From contig JASHSY010000119.1 of NCBI GenBank assembly GCA_030040825.1, forward strand, positions 1-27,205: 27,205 nucleotides of DNA, read 5' to 3'. A model generated the notes under the pieces. It was not told where the DNA came from. It saw nothing but the letters and a program-made list of their open reading frames with translations, and did not search any database. Below, piece by piece: positions 15,646 to 22,427 of the stretch (position 1 is its first letter; each line of letters starts with the position of its first letter). The DNA is from Xanthobacteraceae bacterium. Its GTDB lineage: Bacteria; Pseudomonadota; Alphaproteobacteria; Rhizobiales; Xanthobacteraceae. Both the position numbers and the translations under genes were made by a program.

Positions 15646-16455
15646 TTAGACCATCACCACCGCGACGATTCTCATGTCGCGCGGATTTACGATTACGACT
15701 TCATCCTGATAGACGAAGTAACGGAATCCGCGCCAGCGCGGCTCGATGCGCACGAGTGTTTCCGGCACCGGTACGATACGGAAGCCGTGCGGGATTGCCG
15801 TTCCCACCGTCACGTCAAAATTGACGTTTCCGGCCCGCGGTGCGTCGCGGCCATTGAGCACGGTCGTCCGGATCTGGTCGCGCTGCTCATTTGAGAGCTG
15901 CACGCTCATGCCCGACGCGTTGCCTTGCAGGCCCTGCATACCGTTGCGCTCGCTTTGCGCGGTATTTTGCCGTTCCTGCGTAGCATTTCGCCCGCGTTGC
16001 TGAGCGAATGAGCGCTGTCGGGTCATGCGGCCGCGTTCCTCGGCGGTCCGGCTTGCTTTCGACCTCTCAGTCCGCATCATTGCGTGTTTCTTGGCGCCGA
16101 ATTTGTTCCGTTCGGATTGCGCCATTCGATTGCGTGTCGTCGTCTTGCTCTCGCTGGCGGTCTTGTTCGTGCTCTTCATCTGCATCCGCGCCGAGTGCTT
16201 GTCGGCCGTCTGCGCGGCGTTCTTGCCATTCATCTGCGCCGATCTCGGAGCTTCAACTGCTCCCATGTTTTTTTGCTGGCTGTTTTGGCCCATCTTCTCT
16301 GCCGGGGCTTTGTTCATTTGCCCCGTCGTTTGCGACTGCTTCGTTTGCGGCGCAGCGTTCTGGTCTGCCTTGTCTTGGGCCGAAGCTAAGCTCGTTCCGG
16401 CCAATAACGCGAGCGCGGCAAAGCCGGCTAGCACGGTGGTTCGTTGGGTCCTCAT
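15646..16455 (-). CDS. Secreted DUF1236 protein with low-complexity region
   Basis: This 269-residue protein has a clear signal peptide (about residues 8-22, TSLASAQ) and so is exported. Residues about 30-185 are a low-complexity stretch rich in Q, N, M, K, R, S and T, for example QKNMGAVEAPRSAQMNG and RGRNATQERQNTAQSE, probably disordered and strongly basic. The conserved DUF1236 region occupies the last 85 residues, from LSNEQRDQIRTTVLNG to a WRGFRYFVYQDEVVIV beta strand and a hydrophobic VAVVMV end. DUF1236 has no known biochemical function and is common in Bradyrhizobium relatives. AGAGGAG lies 8 bases before the ATG at 16455; a GTG or ATG further up would spoil the signal peptide. The gene is monocistronic and divergent from the carboxyltransferase. 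Confidence 0.88.
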   Translation of the reverse strand: MRTQRTTVLAGFAALALLAGTSLASAQDKADQNAAPQTKQSQTTGQMNKAPAEKMGQNSQQKNMGAVEAPRSAQMNGKNAAQTADKHSARMQMKSTNKTASESKTTTRNRMAQSERNKFGAKKHAMMRTERSKASRTAEERGRMTRQRSFAQQRGRNATQERQNTAQSERNGMQGLQGNASGMSVQLSNEQRDQIRTTVLNGRDAPRAGNVNFDVTVGTAIPHGFRIVPVPETLVRIEPRWRGFRYFVYQDEVVIVNPRDMRIVAVVMV

Positions 16456-16680
16456 TCGGCTATCTCCTCTGTCTTGCCTGACGCTCACGGCGAACGCGAA
16501 GGCGGTCATTCGGCGAACGCCCGCTTGGCAGGAAAGTTTCGGTTCCGTGTGATAATTTGCGCGCTAGACGGAATTCGCCGGCAGGGGAAAAAAGCGCATC
16601 GACGCGCGACTGAACTCTGACTATTTGTTCATGTGGGACTGCATCATTTGTGCGGAGTAGGGCGATTCGAAGGGGGACTC

Positions 16681-18288
16681 GTGAAAGCATTAGCATCCAG
16701 CGTCGATATAACTTCGACGGAGTTCCGCGCGAATGAAGCCGCCATGCGTGCGCTGGTCGTGGAACTTCAGGCGCGGCGGAGTAAAGCTTCCGAAGGCGGG
16801 CCCGCCCGCTCCCGTGAGCGCCACTTGGCGCGGGGCAAGCTTCTACCGCGCGACCGCGTGCTGACGTTGATCGACGCTGGTGCGCCGTTCCTCGAATTGT
16901 CGCCGCTCGCCGCTGATGGTTTGTACAATGACGCGATTCATGCGGCCGGCATTATCACCGGTATCGGCCGCGTATCCGGCCGAGAATGCGTGATCGTATG
17001 CAACGACTCGACCATCAAGGGCGGCACCTACTATCCGCTGACGGTGAAGAAGCACTTGCGGGCGCAGGAAATTGCCCGCGAGAACCGGCTGCCCTGCATT
17101 TATCTGGTCGATTCCGGGGGCGCCAATCTGCCGCAATGGCCGGACGTGTTTCCGGACCGCGAGCACTTCGGGCGGATTTTCTACAACCAAGCCACGTTGT
17201 CGGCTCTCGGCGTGCCGCAGATTGCGGTCGTTATGGGTTCGTGCACTGCCGGCGGCGCTTATGTGCCTGCGATGTCGGACGAGACTATCATCGTGCGCAA
17301 GCAAGGCACGATTTTCCTTGGTGGGCCGCCGCTGGTGAAGGCGGCAACCGGCGAGGTGGTTTCGGCCGAAGACCTAGGAGGCGCCGACGTACATGCGAGG
17401 AAGTCAGGCGTCGCCGACTATTACGCCGAGAACGATCGGCATGCGCTGGAGATTTGTCGCCGCATTGTCGCCAACCTGAACACCAAAAAACCCGTCGATA
17501 TTCCGCTCGCCAAGCCGGCTGAACCGCAATACGACGTCAATGAGCTTGACGGTATTGTTCCCGCCGATCTCAAGAAGCAGTTCGACATCCGCGAGGTAAT
17601 CGCGCGCCTTGTCGACAGATCCGAATTCGATGAGTTCAAGGCACTCTACGGCACGACCGTCGTTACGGGTTTTGCGCATCTGCACGGCATTCCGGTCGGT
17701 ATTCTCGGCAACAACGGGATCTTGTTTTCGGAAAGTGCACTGAAAGCCGCGCATTTCATTGAGCTGTGCTGCCAGCGGCGCATTCCGCTGCTGTTTTTAC
17801 AAAATATCGTTGGCTTCATGGTCGGGCGCGACTACGAGGCCGGCGGCATCGCCAAGGACGGCGCCAAGCTGGTCACCGCGGTTGCCTGCGCGCAGGTGCC
17901 GAAGATCACCGTCGTCGTCGGCGGCTCCTACGGCGCCGGCAATTACGGCATGTGCGGTCGCGCCTACGGTCCACGTTTCTTATTCACTTGGCCGAGTGCC
18001 CGCGTGGCGTTGATGGGGTCCGAGCAGGCGGCAAGCGTGCTGGCGACGGTGCGGCGCGACAACATCGAAGCGGCGGGGAAGACTTGGTCAGCCGAAGAAG
18101 AGGCGAAATTCAAGCAGCCTATTCGCGATCAGTTCGACAAAGAAGCCGATCCTTATTACGCCACCGCGCGGCTTTGGGACGACGGCATCGTTGCGCCGAG
18201 CGAAACGCGCCGCGTGCTGGCGTTGTGTTTCTCGGTGGTGCTCAATGCACCGATTCCGGAGACGAAGTTCGGGGTGTTCCGGATGTAA
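16681..18288 (+). CDS. Acyl-CoA carboxylase carboxyltransferase, methylcrotonyl-CoA carboxylase beta type
   Basis: This 535-residue carboxyltransferase matches the length and order of methylcrotonyl-CoA carboxylase beta subunits, which add CO2 from biotin to 3-methylcrotonyl-CoA in leucine breakdown. Visible blocks are the N-terminal RHLARGKLLPRDRV, the oxyanion motif MGSCTAGGAYVPAMSDE, TIFLGGPPLVKAATGE, and the C-terminal GGSYGAGNYGMCGRAYGPRF and VALMGSEQAASVLATVRRDN. Geranyl-CoA carboxylase beta is a close alternative. The start is GTG at 16681 with GGGGG directly upstream; an ATG at 16633 is less likely. No biotin-bearing alpha subunit, isovaleryl-CoA dehydrogenase or HMG-CoA lyase is in the window. 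A RidA-like gene follows after 45 bases. Confidence 0.9.
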   Translation: MKALASSVDITSTEFRANEAAMRALVVELQARRSKASEGGPARSRERHLARGKLLPRDRVLTLIDAGAPFLELSPLAADGLYNDAIHAAGIITGIGRVSGRECVIVCNDSTIKGGTYYPLTVKKHLRAQEIARENRLPCIYLVDSGGANLPQWPDVFPDREHFGRIFYNQATLSALGVPQIAVVMGSCTAGGAYVPAMSDETIIVRKQGTIFLGGPPLVKAATGEVVSAEDLGGADVHARKSGVADYYAENDRHALEICRRIVANLNTKKPVDIPLAKPAEPQYDVNELDGIVPADLKKQFDIREVIARLVDRSEFDEFKALYGTTVVTGFAHLHGIPVGILGNNGILFSESALKAAHFIELCCQRRIPLLFLQNIVGFMVGRDYEAGGIAKDGAKLVTAVACAQVPKITVVVGGSYGAGNYGMCGRAYGPRFLFTWPSARVALMGSEQAASVLATVRRDNIEAAGKTWSAEEEAKFKQPIRDQFDKEADPYYATARLWDDGIVAPSETRRVLALCFSVVLNAPIPETKFGVFRM

Positions 18289-18333
18289 CGTCTCAGTTTC
18301 ATTGCTGAGGCCATCGAGTGATGGAGCTTATCT

Positions 18334-18759
18334 ATGCCCAAGACCATCGAGCATGTTCATTGGCCTGACGCCCCGGACATGTGGATGCCCTATGCGCCAG
18401 CGATCAAGGTCAAAGGTGGCACCACCGTATATCTCGCCGGTGTCACCGCCGCGCCGGTCTATCATCATCATCCGCATCGGCCGGAGGAATTTGATTCCAT
18501 GCCGCGTGATATGGCCGGCCAGGCGCGCGCCGCGCTTGAAAATCTCAAGCGCGGGCTGGAGGCGGTCGGCGCACGCTTTGCCGATATCGTGACCGCGGAT
18601 CGCTTCGTCACCGATCTTTCCGATCAGGATGCGCTCAATCGCGTCTGGGGCGAATATTTTGGCGATGCCAAGCCGACGACTACGACCGTGCAAGTTGTGC
18701 GGCTGGCGACTGATCCGCGCTGCCTCGTCGAGATCAACGCCATTGCCGTGATCGACTAG
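18334..18759 (+). CDS. RidA (YjgF/UK114) family protein
   Basis: This 141-residue protein belongs to the RidA family, small trimeric cytosolic proteins that hydrolyse reactive enamine/imine intermediates; some paralogues have other roles. The core is seen in TTVYLAGVTAAP, the QARAALENLKRGLEAVGARF helix, DIVTADRFVTDL, and the C-terminal TTTTVQVVRLATDPRCLVEINAIAV block. The last includes the arginine (R of DPRCLVEIN) needed for deaminase activity in archetypal RidA. It also carries an unusual His-rich PVYHHHPHRPEEF insertion after the first strand, which may bind metal. GGAG lies 7 bases before the ATG. It sits between the carboxyltransferase and SDR genes with gaps of about 40 bases, suggesting a shared transcript. 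Confidence 0.88.
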   Translation: MPKTIEHVHWPDAPDMWMPYAPAIKVKGGTTVYLAGVTAAPVYHHHPHRPEEFDSMPRDMAGQARAALENLKRGLEAVGARFADIVTADRFVTDLSDQDALNRVWGEYFGDAKPTTTTVQVVRLATDPRCLVEINAIAVID

Positions 18760-18800
18760 GCCGCTTTATTTACATCGAAACACGCGGAGCGGAGGGCGGC

Positions 18801-19502
18801 ATGGCCGAGGTGGCGTATCGGACGGCGTTGATCGTCGGAGTGGGTGGCGGTCTTTCGGCATCGGTTGCGCGGCTATTCAAGACCGCCGGCATGACCGTTG
18901 GGCTGGCCGCCCGTCGGGCGGCTGAGCTTGTGCCACTGGCAAAGGAGATCGGCGGCAGGGCCTTTGCCTGCGATGCGACCAAACACGCCGAGGTCGTCAA
19001 GCTCTTTGCCGATGTCGAAGCTGCCTTCGGCGCGCCCGACGTTGTTGTTTACAACGCAAGCTATCGCACGCGCGGCCCGGTGACCGAGCTCATTCCGGCC
19101 GAAGTGGAGAAATCGATCATGGTCTCCGCATTCGGCGGCTTCCTGGTGGCCCAGGAAGCCGTCAAGCGCATGCTGCCGCAAAAGCATGGCGCGATCCTGT
19201 TTACCGGCGCATCCGCAAGCGTGAAGGGCTATGCGCAATCGGCACCCTTCGCTATGGGCAAATTCGCGCTCCGCGGGCTCGCGCAAAGTCTGGCCCGGGA
19301 GCTGTCGCCGCAGGGTATCCACATCGCGCATGTGGTCATCGACGGCGGTATCCGGAGCATCAGTCGCCCCGAGTCGCCGGAGAGGCCCGACAGCATGCTC
19401 GACCCAGACGCAATCGCGCAGAACTATCTCAATCTGTTGCAGCAGCAGCGGAGCGCTTGGGCCTGGGAAATCGAATTGCGGCCGTGGGTCGAACGATTTT
19501 GA
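18801..19502 (+). CDS. Short-chain dehydrogenase/reductase family protein with atypical active site
   Basis: This 233-residue protein has an SDR Rossmann fold. The N-terminal dinucleotide loop ALIVGVGGGLSASVARLF is a variant of TGxxxGxG, and the VVVYNASYRTRG element corresponds to NNAG. At the catalytic YxxxK site the tyrosine is replaced by phenylalanine: F150 and K154 in APFAMGKFALRGLAQS. The serine position (GASASVKG) is retained but one residue closer than usual. Without the tyrosine proton donor, ordinary ketone reduction is doubtful, though a subset of SDR proteins with this pattern (FAxGKFALRxLAQS) is widespread. The end, WAWEIELRPWVERF, is typical of that subset. GGAGGG precedes the ATG by 5 bases. 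Confidence 0.85.
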   Translation: MAEVAYRTALIVGVGGGLSASVARLFKTAGMTVGLAARRAAELVPLAKEIGGRAFACDATKHAEVVKLFADVEAAFGAPDVVVYNASYRTRGPVTELIPAEVEKSIMVSAFGGFLVAQEAVKRMLPQKHGAILFTGASASVKGYAQSAPFAMGKFALRGLAQSLARELSPQGIHIAHVVIDGGIRSISRPESPERPDSMLDPDAIAQNYLNLLQQQRSAWAWEIELRPWVERF

Positions 19503-19534
19503 GTTCGGGACCCGGCACCGGTTATAATTACATT
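19499..19534 (+). promoter_or_regulatory. Candidate sigma-70-type promoter giving a leaderless transcript
   Basis: TTGAGT (19499-19504) and a perfect TATAAT (19523-19528) are separated by 18 bases. The expected start point, 7 bases after the -10, is the A of the ATG at 19535. No Shine-Dalgarno lies between promoter and start codon, consistent with a leaderless mRNA. The promoter overlaps the SDR stop codon. Confidence 0.55.
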
Positions 19535-20092
19535 ATGTCGCGAGTGATGGTCTGGGCGGCCACAGTCACGCTGGCGCTCGTTGTGGCGGCGTCGAGTGTG
19601 CAGGCGCAAAGTTGGCGCAAACGCGATCAGCGCCGACCGGCCGAGCCAGCTACGCCGGCCGTATCCGTCGACAAGCGCGACAGCATTGTCACTGCATCTG
19701 GACCATTCAACGACCGGCCATACTGGCTCGGCCTCGCAGAGTGCGGCGGCATCTATTTCAAGCTCAACGTCCTCTACACCAATGCGGCGGTCAATGCCCG
19801 CGTCGTCAAGCCCGACCCCAAAGCCAACGCCGAGTACACGAGAAAGCTCACGGCTGCGATCAAGGTCGCTACGACTTATTTCGACGGAGCCGAGCATTTT
19901 CTAATGGCCGACAGGGCTATTGAGCGCGCCGATGCGGTGCTCACCTATGATGGGCAGTCACGCGCCGCCGGCCAGCGTGTCAAAACCATCGAGGCTGGGC
20001 TCGCGGCGGCAAGGCCGTGTCCGGTGTTGTATCAGGCTTGCCGCGAAGCCTATCCCAAGCAATGTGCGCGGCCCCTGCCGGCGGCGAACTAA
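19535..20092 (+). CDS. Small secreted protein, hypothetical
   Basis: This 185-residue protein starts with a signal peptide (hydrophobic core about residues 4-20, SSVQAQ). The mature part has a basic patch (SWRKRDQRRPAEPA), then GPFNDRPYWLGLAECGGIYFKLN, a helical region (KANAEYTRKLTAAIKVATTYFDGAEHFLM), and a C-terminal Cys-rich portion (CPVLYQACREAYPKQC). Four cysteines in the mature chain suggest one or two disulfides. The LAECGGIYFKLNVLY stretch resembles uncharacterised rhizobial periplasmic proteins; I do not recognise a function. The chosen ATG follows a promoter-like element directly and lacks a Shine-Dalgarno. An in-frame ATG at 19457 lies inside the SDR gene. A probable terminator hairpin begins 35 bases after the stop. 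Confidence 0.75.
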   Translation: MSRVMVWAATVTLALVVAASSVQAQSWRKRDQRRPAEPATPAVSVDKRDSIVTASGPFNDRPYWLGLAECGGIYFKLNVLYTNAAVNARVVKPDPKANAEYTRKLTAAIKVATTYFDGAEHFLMADRAIERADAVLTYDGQSRAAGQRVKTIEAGLAAARPCPVLYQACREAYPKQCARPLPAAN

Positions 20093-20126
20093 TGCCGCTG
20101 GTACGGTCGGCTGTCTTTTAAAGGAG

Positions 20127-20158
20127 AGCCCAGCGAAACCGATCTTCGCAGGCTTTTT
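20127..20158 (+). terminator. Probable Rho-independent terminator of the small secreted protein gene
   Basis: AGCC (20127-20130) pairs with GGCT (20151-20154) and GCGAA (20133-20137) with TTCGC (20145-20149) across a 7-base loop, with a small internal loop between them. Five T residues (20154-20158) follow. The stem is modest, so confidence is intermediate. Confidence 0.5.
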
Positions 20159-20167
20159 GCGTTCGCC

Positions 20168-20433
20168 GTGAACGTGCCTTCGGCAATTTGCGGCGATACG
20201 GTCGAGAAAGCTGCGGGGGTGCGGCTCGCTGGACTGGAGAAGACCATCGACTAAAAGTGCGGTGCCGCGTTCGATCATCTCAACACCGCCTGCAATACCT
20301 GCCACGCCGTGCTGGACCCGCGCTTACATCGTCATTTAGCGGCCCGCGTCGCTGCGCTACAGCAATCAGCTTTTTGCAGCGCCGAAATAGTTGGCCCGCG
20401 TCATCGCGCCGCGCCGCCCTGCGGCAACACATA
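20168..20433 (+). pseudogene. Relic of a c-type cytochrome C-terminus
   Basis: Read in one frame, this stretch gives GVRLAGLEKTID, an in-frame TAA at 20252-20254, then KCGAAFDHLNTACNTCHAVL before a later TAG at 20432. The heme-attachment motif CNTCH is encoded at 20291-20305. The AFDHLNTACNTCHA phrase resembles small secreted bacterial cytochromes with a C-terminal ACNACH. No start codon with a ribosome-binding site, and no upstream signal peptide, are present in the frame. The rest of the 20093-20498 region has no convincing gene. I infer a decayed cytochrome fragment; a chance CXXCH cannot be excluded, but the flanking family-like residues on both sides of the stop make that less likely. 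Confidence 0.45.
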
Positions 20434-20498
20434 GCTGGCGCATTTTCAACAGATGGTTAGGTGTTGAGGATGTGCTTTCAAAGAGAGGAGGCCCGACG

Positions 20499-20744
20499 AT
20501 GACCTACCGTGTCTATTCCGGCCCGCGTGGCTCACAGTCCATCTCCCCGCTGGAGAAGGATCGCCACCTCTACAAGGAGTTCAGCGCCCTCGATGAGGCA
20601 ATGAGCTGGGCCCGGCATATCAACGACAGCGGTCGCGTTGCTTTGTTGATTGAGGGTGACGACGGCACCCGGCTAACCAAGCAGCAGATCGTAACTGCCC
20701 TTAAGAATCCCGAGGAACCTGATTCGCATGGCCACGCGGCCTGA
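20499..20744 (+). CDS. Conserved-looking hypothetical protein, 81 residues
   Basis: This 81-residue soluble acidic protein has a mixed alpha/beta look: MTYRVYSGPRGS strand and turn, a charged helical stretch (LEKDRHLYKEFSALDEAMSWAR), a RVALLIEGDDGTRL strand pair and a final helix (KQQIVTALKN). The ATG at 20499 is preceded by GAGAGGAG at about the right distance, a strong ribosome-binding site. The open frame extends further up without a better start. The RVALLIEGDDG element looks like a small regulatory or ligand-sensing fold, but I cannot name a family. It is convergent with the haloacid dehalogenase gene, 21 bases away. Confidence 0.72.
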   Translation: MTYRVYSGPRGSQSISPLEKDRHLYKEFSALDEAMSWARHINDSGRVALLIEGDDGTRLTKQQIVTALKNPEEPDSHGHAA

Positions 20745-20765
20745 CGGGCTTGGATACCGCGCCCG

Positions 20766-21428
20766 TTAGCCAGCCGCGTCCAAAAGCGCCGTAAGGCTTG
20801 GAATTTCCTGTTCTGGCGCTTGATCGGGGTATTCATCTGGCACGCGCGACCGATTTACCCAGAAGGCTTTGAAGCCAAACGACACCGCGCCCATCACATC
20901 CCAGCGATTCGATGATACAAATCCGGCGTCTGAGGGCTTGATCCGAAGCGAATCGGTGACCAGCGCGTAGACTTTCTGACTGGGCTTGTAGCTGCGAACC
21001 GCATCCACCGAAAAAACGCCATCGAAAAGCCCGCCAATGACCGCTGCGTCCACCGCCGCTGTTAACATGCGCGGCGTGCCATTGGACAGAATGGCCAAGC
21101 GTGCGCCGCGGGCCTTGAGGCCGGTCAGAGCCTTGTGGACATCGGGAAAAGCGTCGAGTGTGAGATAAGCTTCGAGCAACTTTATCCGTAGCCCGCGATC
21201 GACCGAGGGAATACGTGCAAAGGCGAAATCAAGGGCGCGTTCGGTCAATTTCGAAAAGTCGACATAATGGCCGGCAAGCGTCAACGTCCAGGTATATTCG
21301 AGTTGTTTCGTCCGCCAGATCTCTGAAAAACGATCGGCGTCCGGACCCGCTGCTGCCCGATGGCGTGTGATCGCGGCATGGACATCGAACAGTGTTCCGT
21401 AGGCGTCGAACACATAAGCGCTCAACAT
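20766..21428 (-). CDS. L-2-haloacid dehalogenase (HAD superfamily, type II)
   Basis: This 220-residue HAD enzyme should hydrolyse L-2-haloalkanoates to D-2-hydroxyacids. All residues known to matter in the Pseudomonas sp. YL enzyme have counterparts: nucleophile D8 and T12 in FDAYGTLFD, R39 in WRTKQLEYTW, S115/N116 in ILSNGT, K148 and Y154 in SYKPSQKVY, and S172, N174 and D177 in SSNRWDVMGA. The WRTKQLEYTW stretch separates true haloacid dehalogenases from generic HAD phosphatases. It probably acts on chlorinated or similar short acids, though the physiological substrate is open. GAGGAG precedes the ATG at 21428. It is divergent from the aminotransferase gene across 69 bases. Confidence 0.92.
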   Translation of the reverse strand: MLSAYVFDAYGTLFDVHAAITRHRAAAGPDADRFSEIWRTKQLEYTWTLTLAGHYVDFSKLTERALDFAFARIPSVDRGLRIKLLEAYLTLDAFPDVHKALTGLKARGARLAILSNGTPRMLTAAVDAAVIGGLFDGVFSVDAVRSYKPSQKVYALVTDSLRIKPSDAGFVSSNRWDVMGAVSFGFKAFWVNRSRVPDEYPDQAPEQEIPSLTALLDAAG

Positions 21429-21497
21429 GGCTCAATCTCCTCTCGGCACAATGACGAAGGCCCCAGTGAGGCTAGGGAAGCAGCGTAGGTCGTTACG

Positions 21498-22373
21498 ATG
21501 AGCCGCCCCGTCACATGGTCGAAGACCGTCACCTTTTTCGACGATGACTGGCGCGAGGGCAATGTGCCGATCATGGGCGTTCGCACCCACGCGGCATGGT
21601 TATGCACGTCCGTATTCGACGGCGCGCGCGCCTTCGAAGGTACCGCACCCGACCTCGACCTGCACTTCGCCCGCGTCAACGATTCCGCCAAAACCTTGGG
21701 CCTCAAACCGCTGGTTTCCCTCGAAACCTGGCTGGGACTGGCACGTGAAGGCCTGAAGCGCTTTGCAAGTGACGCCGAACTGTACATCCGCCCCATGTAT
21801 TGGCCGGAGGACGCAACCGGAGGCGCGGTACGGTTGGACCCCGATACAACGCGCTGGTGTCTTACGCTTTATGTGGCGCCGCTACCGAAGCCGACCGGCA
21901 CGGCTATCACGCTTTCGCCTTATCGGCGGCCGACGCGCGAATCGGCGCCGGTCGACGCCAAGGCCGGTTGCCTTTACCCTAACAATGCCCGCGCCATGGC
22001 CGAAGCGCGCTCGCGTGGGTTCGATAATTGCTTGATGTGCGACATGTTGGGCAACGTCGCCGAACTTGCCACCGCCAACATTTTCATGGTGAAAGACGGT
22101 GCCGTGCTTACGCCGGCGCCCAATGGTACTTTTCTCGCAGGTATAACGCGCGCTCGCGTCATGAAGCTTTTGCGTGCGGCCGGCATCTCCGTCAGCGAGA
22201 CGACGTTGAGCTATGCCGATTTTCAATCGGCCGATGAGATATTCTCATCCGGGAATTACACCAAGGTAGCGCCGATCGTGCGCATTGACGAGCGGACCTT
22301 GCGGCCGGGTCCCGTTTATCGCAAAGCGCGTGAGCTCTATTGGGAGTATGCGCACGCAGCGCAAAGGGCCTGA
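21498..22373 (+). CDS. Branched-chain amino acid aminotransferase-like class IV PLP enzyme
   Basis: This 291-residue fold-type IV PLP enzyme belongs to the branched-chain aminotransferase/D-amino-acid transaminase group. Visible features are the GVRTHAAWLCTSVFDGARAFEG N-terminal domain, RPMYW and LYVAPLPKPTG strands, the catalytic lysine K155 in DAKAGCLYPNN, the ELATANIFMVKDG cofactor-phosphate region, and FLAGITRARVMKLL. The class assignment is firm; the exact substrate (branched-chain amino acids or another amine) is not. In this subfamily the sequence after the lysine is CLYPNNARAM rather than the GGNYxxS of classical IlvE. The ATG at 21498 has a weak AGG upstream. A shared bidirectional terminator at 22386-22416 follows. 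Confidence 0.88.
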   Translation: MSRPVTWSKTVTFFDDDWREGNVPIMGVRTHAAWLCTSVFDGARAFEGTAPDLDLHFARVNDSAKTLGLKPLVSLETWLGLAREGLKRFASDAELYIRPMYWPEDATGGAVRLDPDTTRWCLTLYVAPLPKPTGTAITLSPYRRPTRESAPVDAKAGCLYPNNARAMAEARSRGFDNCLMCDMLGNVAELATANIFMVKDGAVLTPAPNGTFLAGITRARVMKLLRAAGISVSETTLSYADFQSADEIFSSGNYTKVAPIVRIDERTLRPGPVYRKARELYWEYAHAAQRA

Positions 22374-22385
22374 GCTTGGTCTTGC

Positions 22386-22416
22386 AAAAAAAAGCGGGGC
22401 GAACGGCCCCGCTTTT
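22386..22416. terminator. Bidirectional Rho-independent terminator
   Basis: A perfect 11-bp stem (22390-22400 with 22406-22416) around a 5-base loop is GC-rich in its centre. It is flanked by A residues on the left (22386-22393) and T residues on the right (22413-22416). It can terminate the aminotransferase gene on the plus strand and sodB on the minus strand. Confidence 0.88.
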
Positions 22417-22427
22417 CGTCGAACGCA

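Larger units (their letters stand above)
20093..20498. other. Gene-poor 406-base stretch
   Basis: Between the small secreted protein and the 81-residue protein there is no intact gene with a believable start. The stretch holds the probable terminator at 20127-20158 and the cytochrome-like relic. Several short open frames on both strands lack ribosome-binding sites and recognisable protein sequence. Confidence 0.6.

Noticed and set aside
16520..16550. Possible EcfG-type promoter upstream of the DUF1236 gene (GGAAC and CGTT on the minus strand)
   Set aside because: The two elements are about 22 bases apart; the general stress sigma factor promoter needs roughly 16-17.
16525..16556. TTGGCA and GATAAT upstream of the carboxyltransferase as a sigma-70 promoter
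   Set aside because: The spacer is about 20 bases, too long for a confident call, and no second candidate -35 fits.
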